This document shows, piece by piece, positions 44,134-54,254 of a DNA stretch of 64,000 nt. The stretch spans positions 1 through 64,000 of the forward strand of contig NZ_BPEW01000023.1 of NCBI RefSeq assembly GCF_019654975.1, in the 5' to 3' direction. Positions within the stretch are counted from its first letter, which is position 1. Every line of letters starts with the position of its first letter. The notes under the pieces were generated by a model. It did no database searches, was not told where the DNA came from, and was given only the letters and a program-made list of their open reading frames with translations. The DNA comes from Shewanella sp. c952. Its GTDB lineage: Bacteria; Pseudomonadota; Gammaproteobacteria; Enterobacterales; Shewanellaceae. Both the position numbers and the translations under genes were made by a program.

Positions 44134-46353
44134 TTAGAAAATCTGCCTGGTAAAAGCTTGGCAGATATTTTGCTCATCAGTTTGCTTCGCTCGCTTTAAA
44201 GCAACCTCTGCATTACTCAGGAACTGCTCTAGTATTTGACCGCCTTGATAAGCTGCGATTCCTATACAGATCCCGTCACCTAAGCCATTACTCTTGAGTT
44301 TAGACAAAGTATCGATAGCAAAATAGTGCGCTTGGTCTGAGTCTGTATCGGGTAACATGATGATCAGTTTACCTAGTTGCCAACGTGACATTTGATATCG
44401 GTTGGGTAACTCACGCAATAGCTGACTTTCAACCTCTTTTTGACGGCTCTCTAACTGACCTATATCACTCATGTGACTTAGCATACCTTCGGCTGCAATA
44501 TCGAGTAGCATCAGGCTTGAGAAATCTTTTTTCTCTTGGCTCATATTATTAAAGTACCGCTCAAGATCGCGACGATCGTTAAAGATAGTGCTGCGATGTG
44601 GTACTGAGCTACCAGGCTCTGTGCCATGGGCTTTTAACTTGGCGTGCTCAAAAGTGCAGACAATGTATTCTATATCGTCTGAGGCATCCAAATGTCCCTT
44701 TAAGGTGGCAAGCATACAGTCATCACTGGCACGGTTATTGGCAGATAATATTTGTCCCTGCCAAGTCCTTTTGAGGATAAGTTGCTGTGAGATCTGTGGC
44801 CATTGGTTTTTGAAGTCTTTGGTCAATAAGTCGGTAATCTGTAAGCTACGGCTGTCCTTTACTTGCATTAAAGAATTGAATGCAGCGTTAGATTTGATGA
44901 TGACCCCTTTGGCGTCAGACAGTACCGTTGCCATCGGATTATCATTAAGCAGTTGATTTAATCTTGCTTCTTCCTGACTATGTTTTAGCTCGCCAATATC
45001 TTCAAACGTCACCAAGGTATAGTTCTGCTTATTATCTATATCGTACTCAAGGCGCAGGCTAACAGACAGTTGTGTATATTCAGAAGCCTCTGTATCAAGC
45101 TCTCCACGCCACTCTTTATCTACAGCAAGTAGATTCTCAAGTTCTTGATACTGCTCGTCATCCATATGCAGGATACGTTGCAAGCTACGGTCGGACAGTT
45201 CATCTATTTCGAGTGATAACAGTTTTGCAGCCATGGTGTTGGCGCTGAGTACTCGGCCGAGTTCATTGGCAATAATGTAGCCAGAATCGGTATTAAATAG
45301 GCGATTGGCGAGATCAATACTAAAGTCTCGAGAACGGTGTACGAGACGGTATGCATGGGTCAAATAGATAACAACGCAGGCGAGAAGAGTCAGAAATATC
45401 GCGCCGCCCATCAAAATATTACGCCACTGTTCAAACTTGGCGGCAATATCATCGTTCTTTACATAAGAGAGTAAGAAGTACTCCCTGCGGGTTTCATACT
45501 GAGTCGTTAGCTCGACTTTAAGATACACAAAGGTGGCATCGTCACCGTGGAACTGGCCAAAATTACTAGTGGCCATTTTGCGCCAAAGGGCTGGATATGA
45601 TTGCTTGAGGCTGCCGCCCATGGTTTCTGGTAATCGACCGGTAGTCGGGGATTCAAGTGCGCCAGAGTAAAGCAGCCCTTGGGTATCAAGCATCATTAGC
45701 GGTGCTTGTTTGCTTGAGTAAGCGGGCTTGATGTTTTTTAACATACGCGACATTGAGTTATAGGCGACCAAATAACCTCTTACTGTTTGATCTGGGTTTT
45801 CAAGCCATGCAAGCTGATAGAGATAGGGCTCTAACTTGCCATTGATCGGGCTAAACTCAAGCGGAGAGGTATAGATTTCATGGCCCCCCATATTGCGTGA
45901 ACTGCCTAACAGCGACGGCGGTAGAGCGTTGTGACCAAACTCTTCGTCTGTGGCAAATTTTAGCTGACCTTGGGGGTCATAAAGTGCAATCCCTAATAGC
46001 TCTGGAATATTATCAACGACAATATCCCAGTTGTTTTGCAGTTTTACTTGATTAGCCTCAGTCGGTAAATCCAGATAACTGCTAAGTAACTCAGAGGTGG
46101 CAAACATTTGTGTTCTAAATTGTTGAAACGAGACTTTATCCGCAATCAGTGTACCAACCGCTTGTAGCTCACTGTAGCGCTGGGTGGCCCAGTCTTCTTG
46201 CAGGCGTCTTTCGCCAAGAGTAATGACAATATTGGTAAGAACAACAACCGAAATCAATAGAATGCAGATCTGACTAGCAGCAGCAAAAATTCGTTGTTGG
46301 GACCATTGGATCCCTTGTGCATTGATAAGTAGCGGTAATTTTCGCGTCAACAT
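44134..46353 (-). CDS. membrane sensor with PAS domains and a degenerate GGDEF domain
   Basis: 739 residues. Membrane helix at about 26-46, extracytoplasmic sensor to about 325 (LLGIALYDPQGQLKFATDEEFG is double-Cache-like), second helix about 331-350, then two PAS-like segments (about 372-480 and 490-590). The C-terminal 130 residues follow a GGDEF fold, but where GGDEF should stand there is RWQLGKLIIML, so nucleotide cyclisation is unlikely. LSNAEVALKRAKQ near the end is the typical last GGDEF helix. No EAL domain is fused. It may sense an external ligand and act by protein contact. Confidence 0.8.
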   Translation of the reverse strand: MLTRKLPLLINAQGIQWSQQRIFAAASQICILLISVVVLTNIVITLGERRLQEDWATQRYSELQAVGTLIADKVSFQQFRTQMFATSELLSSYLDLPTEANQVKLQNNWDIVVDNIPELLGIALYDPQGQLKFATDEEFGHNALPPSLLGSSRNMGGHEIYTSPLEFSPINGKLEPYLYQLAWLENPDQTVRGYLVAYNSMSRMLKNIKPAYSSKQAPLMMLDTQGLLYSGALESPTTGRLPETMGGSLKQSYPALWRKMATSNFGQFHGDDATFVYLKVELTTQYETRREYFLLSYVKNDDIAAKFEQWRNILMGGAIFLTLLACVVIYLTHAYRLVHRSRDFSIDLANRLFNTDSGYIIANELGRVLSANTMAAKLLSLEIDELSDRSLQRILHMDDEQYQELENLLAVDKEWRGELDTEASEYTQLSVSLRLEYDIDNKQNYTLVTFEDIGELKHSQEEARLNQLLNDNPMATVLSDAKGVIIKSNAAFNSLMQVKDSRSLQITDLLTKDFKNQWPQISQQLILKRTWQGQILSANNRASDDCMLATLKGHLDASDDIEYIVCTFEHAKLKAHGTEPGSSVPHRSTIFNDRRDLERYFNNMSQEKKDFSSLMLLDIAAEGMLSHMSDIGQLESRQKEVESQLLRELPNRYQMSRWQLGKLIIMLPDTDSDQAHYFAIDTLSKLKSNGLGDGICIGIAAYQGGQILEQFLSNAEVALKRAKQTDEQNICQAFTRQIF

Positions 46354-46390
46354 GAATAGCTATTTCGATGGTTGTTATAGCCGCTATATT

Positions 46391-46423
46391 ATACCAATTT
46401 GGCTATATATGTAATCAATTCAG
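46391..46423. repeat. solo end of the ATACCAATT inverted-repeat element
   Basis: 33 bp that start ATACCAATT and end ATCAATTCAG, aligned without gaps to the left end of the element at 47182 with roughly three quarters identity. Probably a decayed copy or a lone end. Confidence 0.5.
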
Positions 46424-46496
46424 TGTTGTTACATCATTAGCATTTGTAGCGGCTAAGCGTTGTTTACAACAAGGCTATAGGTTGCTTTGAGGCAAG

Positions 46497-47105
46497 TTAG
46501 CCGACAATCCCTAGCTCTCTTTGTTTGAACTTAGCACCTGCTACTTCAACTATTTTGCGGCAAGCTTCAATATCAACCTCAGCAAGCCCATTTATCGCCG
46601 ATACCTGAACATCTGCAATGTAGTGTGGCGCCAACTTAATAAACTCAAGTAGGGCAGCATAAGCACCTTTTAGTTTGGGTTGGCAATGTACTTGATAAGC
46701 GGCATCAGTATCAGCATTGAGTGAAATAGACAGGCTGTCTACGCACTTTGCTAGTTCAGGTAAAATATTGCGGCGGTGAAATAGATTACCGAGCCCATCA
46801 GTATTGACTCTCACTTTGCCACCACGGGCTTTAATTTCGCTAGCAACACTTAAAAGCGTGGCTAAGTTGAGGGTTGGTTCACCATAGCCGCAAAATACAT
46901 ATTCATCGAAAGTTGACGTGTCTCCCAGCAGTGCGATCACCTCCTCAGCGCTTGGTTGATTTTCAAGAGCAAGTTGATATTGGTGAACTTGTTTACTGCC
47001 GTTGTGCTTAGGGCAAAACTGACATCGCAGAGTGCATCTACCGGTGATATTTAAGTAGCGACTATTGCGAATATCGTAAACAAGTGTGGCAGCTGATTGG
47101 GTCAT
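46497..47105 (-). CDS. radical SAM protein (TatD-associated type)
   Basis: About 203 residues from MTQSAATL; a second Met six codons upstream exists. CTLRCQFCPKH carries the CX3CX2C cluster motif of radical SAM enzymes, preceded by SRYLNITGRC. YVFCGYGEPTLNL is the GGE-like S-adenosylmethionine contact (GYGEP). The short, core-only length matches proteins annotated as TatD-family-associated radical SAM proteins. No TatD gene is next to it here, so its partner is unknown. Confidence 0.85.
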   Translation of the reverse strand: MTQSAATLVYDIRNSRYLNITGRCTLRCQFCPKHNGSKQVHQYQLALENQPSAEEVIALLGDTSTFDEYVFCGYGEPTLNLATLLSVASEIKARGGKVRVNTDGLGNLFHRRNILPELAKCVDSLSISLNADTDAAYQVHCQPKLKGAYAALLEFIKLAPHYIADVQVSAINGLAEVDIEACRKIVEVAGAKFKQRELGIVG

Positions 47106-47181
47106 ATTGATGGTCACTAGCAAGAGAGGTGTTTAGCATAGCGAATGGCGCGTACTAATTCTGTTCGCCAGATCGAGTATT

Positions 47182-47448
47182 ATACCAATTCCATTAAAGA
47201 TGTGATCAATTCAGAGCTTTCTCAGGACTTTCAATTCAAGGCGCATTGTGGAAGAAATGGTTATTCCCTTTTAAGATAATGCAACGCAGCAGTGAATGTC
47301 CTGAAAAGCTCACTGTGTGCGGGTTTTAAATCCCTTAATACGGCGCATGTGGCTTTCGATATAGAATAACTATTAACTAAAACCCACTTGCTTGTCTAAA
47401 GTGATTTAAATTCCCGCTGAATGACCAACTCTTTAATGGAATTGGTAT
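47182..47448. mobile_element. ATACCAATT inverted-repeat element (MITE-like)
   Basis: 267 bp. The left end ATACCAATTCCATTAAAG matches the reverse of the right end CTTTAATGGAATTGGTAT; homology of the two ends runs about 32 bp. Inner inverted repeats (AGCTTTC..CAGGAC with GTCCTG..AAAGCT) suggest a folded transcript. AGTATT occurs on both outer sides, directly left and one base off on the right, a possible target duplication. No coding capacity. Fills most of the gap 47124-47515. Confidence 0.75.
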
Positions 47449-47469
47449 TAGTATTTTTGTTTAGCCATA

Positions 47470-47493
47470 AAAAAGGAGGCCAATGGCCTCCTT
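47470..47493 (-). terminator. terminator of the RND pair
   Basis: Stem AAAGGAGGCC/GGCCTCCTTT with short loop, T run on the minus strand, just beyond the permease stop. Confidence 0.88.
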
Positions 47494-47515
47494 TATATAA
47501 AGAATGAGCGACTCA

Positions 47516-50500
47516 TTAGTTTGAGGGTTGCTCTACTTCAACAATTGCTTCCGTTTCTGCTTTAGGTTGCCACCACCATTGGTAGAAACGGCTTGATACC
47601 CGTTTTATATCATCAAGAATAATATAAAGCAGTGGCACCAAGATCAATGTAACCACGGTGGAGAACAAAATACCAAATGCTAGAGAGGCTGCCATCGGGA
47701 TGACAATTTGAGCTTGTAAGCTCTTCTCTAACAAGATAGGGACTAAGCCAACAAAAGTGGTGAGTGAGGTTAAGATAATCGCTCTAAAGCGATAACAACC
47801 AGAATCCACAGCCGCTTTAATGATTGAATGTCCCTCAGCACGAGCACGGTTAACAAAATCAACCAAGATCAACGAGTCATTCACCACCACACCCGCAAGC
47901 GCCACAATGCCACATAAGCTCAAAATACTCATGTTAAGGCCTAAGATGAAGTGGCCAAATAGTGCGCCAATCATACCGAATGGGATCACTGACATGATAA
48001 TCAATGGCTGGCTATATGATTTTAGCGGGATAGCCATCAGAGCATAGATTGTAAATAGCGCAAAGAAGAAGCCTTGTAGCAAGCTAACTAATGCACTTTG
48101 CTCATCAGCGCTGCCACCATCTAATGCAGTCGATATGCTTGGGTATTTCTGCGACAGCATCGGCAAGAAATCAGCTTGGATTTCTGACACAACTTTTGAT
48201 GGCTCAACTTTGTTGGTGTTAGCATTGGCGGTAATTGTGATTGCACGTCGACCATCGACTCGAGTAATTGATGAGTAAGAATCACCAAGTTCAAGCTGGG
48301 CAACATTTGCAAAAGGAACTGCAACACCCGTAGGAGTGCGGATCAGCATATTCTCTAAGTGGCCAACGGTGCGACGCTGCTCAAGAGGGTAGCGCACCAT
48401 TACTTTCACTTCCTCTTTATTACGTAAGATCCGCTGAGCTTCATAGCCGTAAAAACCATATCGCACCTGACGGGCAAGATCAGACAGGGTCAATCCTAGC
48501 GCTTCGGCTTCAGGTTTGATCTTTAGTTTGATCTCTTGGCTGCCAGAGGAGAAGTTGTCGGCAATATCATAAACGCCTTCGTAACTTCTCAGCTTCTGTT
48601 TTAGCTCCGCTGAAGCTAAAGACAGTTGTGCAAGGTTACTTGAGGTTAGCCTGAAGGAGATGTCGCCACCGGCGTCATTGGTACTGGCATTAATATTGAG
48701 TTTTTTAACTGCTAGCAGTTCAGGTAGCTTTGCTCGCCATGCGGTTGCGATAGTCTCACCATCGACATCGCGCTCTTCACCTTTGGTGAGTTCAGCAAAA
48801 ATAAACGAAGAGGTGCGTGAACTCATGTTGATGAAACTATGTTTCACCACTGGGTAACCTAGCTCAGCTTCCATATCATCATTCATGCGATACAGCGCTT
48901 CTTCAACCTCTTGCACAACTTTAAGGGTATTTTCCTCTGAGCTGCCCTCATCCATCTCAATATTTACCTGAATGAAATCAGATGGAATATCTGGGAAGAA
49001 TACCCAACGAACCTGACCACTGACGACCAATGCGATAGACAGAATCAGTACCCCAGTAAACACGGCGACCGTGTTATATCGCTGCTTGATGCAACGCTCT
49101 AAAAATGCACGGTAGTTGTTATGAATGAAGTACTGCACTTTGTCATTCAGGCCTGCTTTAAGCTTGCCAAAGTAGCCCAGCTTAGCGCGAGGTTTAGGTG
49201 GCTTCATATGAGCAAGATGCGCAGGCAGAATAAGCTTTGATTCAACCAGTGAAAATGCCAAACAGAGCACGACAACCATGCCGATAGATTTCCAGATAAT
49301 CCCTTGTGGACCGGAAACCATCAACATCGGCATAAAGGCGGCTATGGTGGTTAATACCCCAAAGGTTGCTGGCATGGCGACTTTCTTGGCGCCTCTAACC
49401 ACATTATCCAGTGAGTGACCATGCCGCTCTATTTCACTATAGGCACTCTCGCCAATGACAATGGCGTCATCCACCACGATCCCTAGCACCAGAATAAATG
49501 CAAATAGCGTAAGCAGGTTAATCGACAGCGAGAAAGGCTCGATCGGCATGACTAACATCGCGCCTAAGAAACAAACGGGTAGGCCTACCATGACCCAGAA
49601 AGCGAGTTTGATTTCTAGGAACAGTGCCAAAATGAAGAACACCAGTAAAGCACCATAAAACATGTTGGATAACATCATGTTTAATCGGCCTTTGAGATAA
49701 TGGGTTAAGTCGCCCCAAGTATCGAGTTTGGCGCCTGTAGGCAGATCTGCTCGCTTGGTCTCAATATAGCTTTTGACTTGGGCAGAAATATCCAGTGCGT
49801 TTTGATCGTCAACACTGAGTATTTCGATAATCGCTGCAGGCTGACCATTAAAACGGGTGTACTCTAAACGCTCTTCAAAACCATCATTGATGTTAGCCAC
49901 TTCAGGCAACATGACACGGCTACCATCGGGGCGGGTACTAACGACTATTTGTGAAAAGTCTTCACCGGTGTAGGCCTGACCTTTAGTGCGCAGCAGGATA
50001 TCGCCATCTTTTGCACGAATAGAGCCACCAGGTAAATCAATAGAGGAGTTTTGTACAGCAGTCGCGACCTGAGAGAAGGTAAGGCCGTATTCACGCAGCT
50101 TATCTTCAGACAGCTCAATGCTTATTTCATAATCGCGCACGCCAGTCACTTGGGCCCGGGTCACTGCAGGTAGAGCAGTCACTTCGTCGCGAATAGTTTT
50201 TGCTAACTCCTTCATATCTTCAAGAGTTTGATCACCATAGACGGAGATCCAAATAACGTTATTTTCAGGCTTAATACGGACGATATTGGGCTTTTCGATA
50301 TTCACCGGGAAGGTCGAGATAGCATCTATAGCCAGTTTGACTTCATCGAGGATATCTTGCGGATCATGGCTATCTTCAACTTCAATACTAACAGAGCCAA
50401 CGCCTTCACTCGCGATTGAGGTAACCTTCTTTATGCCATTAATATCTTGGATCGCTTCCTCAATCTTAATATTAATTCCCTCTTCAATCTCTTGGGGCGC

Positions 50501-50674
50501 TGCGCCAGGGTATGCGACGGAGATATTGAGGTAGTTAAGTTCAAAAGTTGGGAAGATCTCTTTATTAATAATAACCGTGCTAAATAGCCCGCCTATTAAT
50601 AGGATCCACATTAATAGGTTTGCTGCGACGTTATTCTTAGCAAACCAAGCGATAATACCTTTTTCAGTGGCCAT
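47516..50674 (-). CDS. RND efflux permease (AcrB/HAE1-like group)
   Basis: 1052 residues, twelve membrane helices and two large periplasmic loops. WFAKNNVAANLLMWILLIGG opens it; PGAAPQEIEEGINIKIEEAIQ is the porter-domain start; helix 4 has GIVVDDAIVIGESAYSEIER with the paired aspartates for proton transfer, and a GLxNDSLILVDFVNRARAEG-like motif lies in the second half (VVNDSLILVDFVNRARAEG). It extrudes drugs, dyes or other compounds with the adaptor encoded just upstream. A TolC-type channel gene is not in the window. Confidence 0.93.
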   Translation of the reverse strand: MATEKGIIAWFAKNNVAANLLMWILLIGGLFSTVIINKEIFPTFELNYLNISVAYPGAAPQEIEEGINIKIEEAIQDINGIKKVTSIASEGVGSVSIEVEDSHDPQDILDEVKLAIDAISTFPVNIEKPNIVRIKPENNVIWISVYGDQTLEDMKELAKTIRDEVTALPAVTRAQVTGVRDYEISIELSEDKLREYGLTFSQVATAVQNSSIDLPGGSIRAKDGDILLRTKGQAYTGEDFSQIVVSTRPDGSRVMLPEVANINDGFEERLEYTRFNGQPAAIIEILSVDDQNALDISAQVKSYIETKRADLPTGAKLDTWGDLTHYLKGRLNMMLSNMFYGALLVFFILALFLEIKLAFWVMVGLPVCFLGAMLVMPIEPFSLSINLLTLFAFILVLGIVVDDAIVIGESAYSEIERHGHSLDNVVRGAKKVAMPATFGVLTTIAAFMPMLMVSGPQGIIWKSIGMVVVLCLAFSLVESKLILPAHLAHMKPPKPRAKLGYFGKLKAGLNDKVQYFIHNNYRAFLERCIKQRYNTVAVFTGVLILSIALVVSGQVRWVFFPDIPSDFIQVNIEMDEGSSEENTLKVVQEVEEALYRMNDDMEAELGYPVVKHSFINMSSRTSSFIFAELTKGEERDVDGETIATAWRAKLPELLAVKKLNINASTNDAGGDISFRLTSSNLAQLSLASAELKQKLRSYEGVYDIADNFSSGSQEIKLKIKPEAEALGLTLSDLARQVRYGFYGYEAQRILRNKEEVKVMVRYPLEQRRTVGHLENMLIRTPTGVAVPFANVAQLELGDSYSSITRVDGRRAITITANANTNKVEPSKVVSEIQADFLPMLSQKYPSISTALDGGSADEQSALVSLLQGFFFALFTIYALMAIPLKSYSQPLIIMSVIPFGMIGALFGHFILGLNMSILSLCGIVALAGVVVNDSLILVDFVNRARAEGHSIIKAAVDSGCYRFRAIILTSLTTFVGLVPILLEKSLQAQIVIPMAASLAFGILFSTVVTLILVPLLYIILDDIKRVSSRFYQWWWQPKAETEAIVEVEQPSN

Positions 50675-51888
50675 TATTGGTCACCTGCGTTTGCGAGCTG
50701 CTCTTCGGTTGTCGCTTCATCAGCACTTTCGATTGTTGAGCTGCTGTCATCACCTAAAATTTTCACGAGTTGGCCATCTTCAGGGTTACTGAGATTAGTC
50801 ACGGAGATGCGCTCGCCGCTAGCTAAGCTGTCTTTGATATAGACGTTTTCTAGATCTGTACGGACAATATTAACTTCTCGTACTTCAACACTGCTTGCAT
50901 CTGTGATCAAAGTGACTTTGCCATGGCGCACTAAGTGGCGTGGTAGTTTAACAATACCGTCGACAGTACGGCCTTTGATGATAGCAGTGACAAAGCTGCC
51001 GTATTTAAGTGGTAGTTGTCCTTCAACCTTAGCGCTGCGAAGGTAAGGATCTTTTACCTCTGCAACCAAGTAGACCATGCGGTTTTCTGCATCGATCACA
51101 CCTTCGCTGCGAATGATTTTGCCCGTCCAAGTAACTACTTTACCTGCGAGGTCGGCGCTCAAGGTCACTTCAGTGTCTGGGTTATCTACCGATTCCAAGT
51201 AGGCTAAATCGTTATTCGACAGTGGTAGGCGGATCTCGGCGACACGAGTGTCGTAAAGCTCACCGAGGTTTGTACCTAAAGTCACATACTGACCTAAATC
51301 AACATTGCGGGCTTTTATAATGCCATCAAAGGGAGCGCGTATTATGGTTCGTTCAAGATTACGTTCAGCTCGTGCCAAGGCTGCTTGCTGGAATTTAACG
51401 TTGGCTTGCTCTTGCTTAAGTTGGGGTAAACGTAAGCCTAACTCTGGTGGAATACCGCCGTCATACCCTTTCCAGTCATTCTTGGCCACTTCGCCTTTAG
51501 CTTGTTCCTCTTCGAGAGCAGCTTTGGCTTGAGCGAGTGAAGCTTGCGCTTGCATTAAGTCAGCTTCGTAATCCGAAGGTTCAATGACTGCCAGCTCTTC
51601 GCCTTTTTTGACAACGCCGCCAGCAACAAACTTATTTGAAATGTTTAGCATGCGACCTTGTACTTCAGTCACTAGCTGAGTTTTATATTTAGGGCTAACA
51701 ACGCCGTATGAGGGGAGATTGAGAGAGACCGTTTGCTGTTGAACTTTCATGATGTCAACAATTGGGATCGGTGCTTCATCTGCTTTTTGCTCAGGTGCTT
51801 CTTTAGTGCTAATAAGTACTTGTGCAGCAACAATAAAGAGAATAAGAATAAATAATGGGGAAGCCCTTCGAATTATTTTTTTTATCAT
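50674..51888 (-). CDS. RND periplasmic adaptor (MFP)
   Basis: 404 residues. An N-terminal hydrophobic anchor (about 10-27, LFILILFIVAAQVLIS), then a lipoyl/hairpin region (VTEVQGRMLNISNKFVAGGVVKKGEELAVIEPSDYEADLMQAQASLAQAKAAL) and the second lipoyl half (RTIIRAPFDGIIKARNVDLGQYV). It bridges the inner-membrane permease and an outer-membrane channel. Its stop overlaps the start of the permease gene (TAATG), a strong sign of one operon. Confidence 0.92.
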   Translation of the reverse strand: MIKKIIRRASPLFILILFIVAAQVLISTKEAPEQKADEAPIPIVDIMKVQQQTVSLNLPSYGVVSPKYKTQLVTEVQGRMLNISNKFVAGGVVKKGEELAVIEPSDYEADLMQAQASLAQAKAALEEEQAKGEVAKNDWKGYDGGIPPELGLRLPQLKQEQANVKFQQAALARAERNLERTIIRAPFDGIIKARNVDLGQYVTLGTNLGELYDTRVAEIRLPLSNNDLAYLESVDNPDTEVTLSADLAGKVVTWTGKIIRSEGVIDAENRMVYLVAEVKDPYLRSAKVEGQLPLKYGSFVTAIIKGRTVDGIVKLPRHLVRHGKVTLITDASSVEVREVNIVRTDLENVYIKDSLASGERISVTNLSNPEDGQLVKILGDDSSSTIESADEATTEEQLANAGDQ

Positions 51889-52077
51889 TATAGTTTCGCT
51901 TTTCCATGTAATGCGTTTCCTAACGGCTAAATTACCAGACTAAGCGTTGAGGTGATACGATTTTTTGTAAATAAAATGTTTCAATTTATGGCGTTAGCGA
52001 TAGGATTTTAAAAGTGTGTCTAGTGAAGCGGGATAAGCGCATAAAAGAATTCGCGCTGGAAAATGCTGCAGGAAACA

Positions 52078-52108
52078 AAAAAGGATCACCTGAGGTGATC
52101 CTTTTAAT
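52078..52108 (-). terminator. terminator of srmB
   Basis: Stem AAAAGGATCACCT/AGGTGATCCTTTT, T run on the minus strand, 41 bp beyond the srmB stop. Confidence 0.9.
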
Positions 52109-52148
52109 AGAGATGAGAAGTCATTCTTATACTGCGTAGTATGAAATG

Positions 52149-53381
52149 TTACTTCTTTTTCTTCTTGTTTTTCTTACTGAATGTTTTGCCAGTGTCTTTA
52201 ACTTTTTTCTTCCCTGGCGGCTTAGCCTCTTTGTTCTTCGGGCGAAGATCTTTAACAAAGCGACGCTTAAGCGGCTGCTCAATGTAGCGTTCAATCTTAC
52301 CAACTACACGAATATCATGGGCTTCGACCAAAGATATTGCGGTTCCTTTAGCGCCGGCACGACCGGTACGTCCGATACGATGAACATAGGTATCTGCAGA
52401 GCGTGGCATGTCGAAGTTGATCACATGAGTGATATCGTCAACATCAATACCACGGGCGGCAACATCGGTTGCTAGCAGCACATTGACTTCACCTTTAGTG
52501 AATCGGCCGAGTGCTTGGAAACGAGCTTTTTGCTCCATATCACCGCGCATAAAGCTGCAAGTGATCCCTTGCTTTTGCAACAGGCCGTCTAGGCTTGCTA
52601 CTGCCTCACGTGTTTTGACAAACACGATCGCACGCTCTACTTCTTCTTGCTGCAAAATAGCGCATAGCAGGGCAAATTTATGTTCTCTATCATCAGCGAT
52701 ATGGACCCACTGGTGGATCTTAGCCTTTTCGCTGCGTGGCGCTTCAGCTTCGAGCTTCACTGGGTTGTTTAACAGCTGGTGAGAAAAGCGACCAACGTCG
52801 CTGCCTTCAAGCGTTGCTGAGAACAACATGGTTTGCTTACGGCCAACAGACTCGATTGCGATAGTTTCAACTACGGCAGAAAAACCCATGTCCAGCATGC
52901 GGTCAGCTTCATCGATGACGAGTACTTCAACCTCTTCCGCATTGAATAGACCTTTATCTAGGTATTCCATCAAACGGCCTGGTGTGGCAACTAAGATATC
53001 GACGTTTTTCTTTAACGCTTCTTCTTGAGGTGCGTAGGGTACGCCGCCGGTGATGATGCTGATATCGAGATCTAAATCTGTCGCCAAGTGAGATGCATAG
53101 CGGTGGATTTGACTGGCAAGCTCACGCGTTGGTGTTAGCACTAATACTCGAGCTTGGCCGCCGAAGCGACGTGGGAAGTCAATAATATGCTGCAGTGCTG
53201 GTAATAAGAAGCTCGCAGTTTTCCCTGTTCCTGTTGGTGCGCGAGCAAGAATATCTCTTTGCTCCATCGCTACAGGTATTGTTTGTTGTTGTATCGTAGT
53301 GGGCTTGTTGTGGCCCATTGCTTTCAGTGACTCTAACAAACAAGGGTCAAGCTGGAGATCTTCAAATTGCATGCGTGGCAT
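52149..53381 (-). CDS. srmB: DEAD-box RNA helicase SrmB
   Basis: 410 residues. All helicase motifs are present: APTGTGKT (I), PTRELA (Ia), TPGRL (Ib), DEAD within LVIDEADRM, SAT, and HRIGRTGRAG (VI), plus a lysine-rich tail (KKNKKKKK). IQQQTIPVA is the Q motif. SrmB unwinds RNA during 50S ribosome assembly. LDLQTxxTGG-like detail (LDISIITGG) and the neighbour trmN6 match srmB rather than other DEAD-box genes. Either ATG at 53381 or 53372 may start it. Confidence 0.9.
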   Translation of the reverse strand: MPRMQFEDLQLDPCLLESLKAMGHNKPTTIQQQTIPVAMEQRDILARAPTGTGKTASFLLPALQHIIDFPRRFGGQARVLVLTPTRELASQIHRYASHLATDLDLDISIITGGVPYAPQEEALKKNVDILVATPGRLMEYLDKGLFNAEEVEVLVIDEADRMLDMGFSAVVETIAIESVGRKQTMLFSATLEGSDVGRFSHQLLNNPVKLEAEAPRSEKAKIHQWVHIADDREHKFALLCAILQQEEVERAIVFVKTREAVASLDGLLQKQGITCSFMRGDMEQKARFQALGRFTKGEVNVLLATDVAARGIDVDDITHVINFDMPRSADTYVHRIGRTGRAGAKGTAISLVEAHDIRVVGKIERYIEQPLKRRFVKDLRPKNKEAKPPGKKKVKDTGKTFSKKNKKKKK

Positions 53382-53450
53382 CTCAATAAATAACAGCCGA
53401 ACATTATAAAGGTTTCAACCCAGACTTGAAACGATTAGATCGCCAGATCG

Positions 53451-54254
53451 CTACAGCTTTAAATAAAAACTTTTGCTCAACTGTATAAAGTCATCGCTGT
53501 AGTGGCCATCGGCTTTACGGATCACCAAGTTTGAGACTGAGTGGCTTGTAGCTTGATTGGCAAAGTTTGAACGACAAGGTGTGATGAGTAGTAATTGTCG
53601 ATTGGGGCTTTTACCCTCAACACTGGCAACCAATACCGTATGTTGGCAGGTGAGCTGGTGTTGCTCAAGTTGCTGCAATAGCTGATTTGCGCCAGCAAGC
53701 GGCAATATAAGGCTCGCCTGACCTGTAGGGCTTAATAACGAACTGATAGCCGCCAATAGCTCGTCAAAACTTAAGCTATCGGTATGGCGGGCAGTCGCTC
53801 TTAAAGCACTGCTAGATTGGGGGCCATTATCAAAATAGGGTGGGTTACAGATGATGTGATCAAAGCTGTGCCTTGTGGCTAATGTGCAATATTGCTGAAT
53901 TGAACAGGTTAACAACGTCAAGCGATCAGCCCAAGAGCTTAGGCTGAAGTTATTCTGGCAATCAAGCGCCGCACTCTCATCAAGTTCTATAGCGGTGATA
54001 TTTGCCATGCTGCGCTGGGCGGCCATTAAACTCAGTAAGCCACTACCTGCGCCGATGTCGAGAATATTTTTGCTAGCAGATAAAGGAGCCCAGGCGCCAA
54101 GTAGCACGCCATCGGTGCTGACAGGCATACCGCAGCGGCGATCATCGATATGAAATTGTTTAAAGCTAAAAGGCATGAATTTTACAGGCTTTGGGTCAGT
54201 GAAATTATTGTACGCTAATTCAGTGCGGTCAGTAACAGGCATATTTGCTTGCAT
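53451..54254 (-). CDS. trmN6: tRNA1(Val) A37 N6-methyltransferase
   Basis: Up to 267 residues. Class I methyltransferase: SAM loop [17 protein letters not shown], catalytic NPPYF, and [27 protein letters not shown] as in E. coli TrmN6 (YfiC). It adds a methyl group to A37 of tRNA1(Val). The start is uncertain: Met27 (position 54176) would give 241 residues, close to the E. coli length, and neither start has a good ribosome site. It lies next to srmB, as in E. coli. Confidence 0.88.
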   Translation of the reverse strand: MQANMPVTDRTELAYNNFTDPKPVKFMPFSFKQFHIDDRRCGMPVSTDGVLLGAWAPLSASKNILDIGAGSGLLSLMAAQRSMANITAIELDESAALDCQNNFSLSSWADRLTLLTCSIQQYCTLATRHSFDHIICNPPYFDNGPQSSSALRATARHTDSLSFDELLAAISSLLSPTGQASLILPLAGANQLLQQLEQHQLTCQHTVLVASVEGKSPNRQLLLITPCRSNFANQATSHSVSNLVIRKADGHYSDDFIQLSKSFYLKL

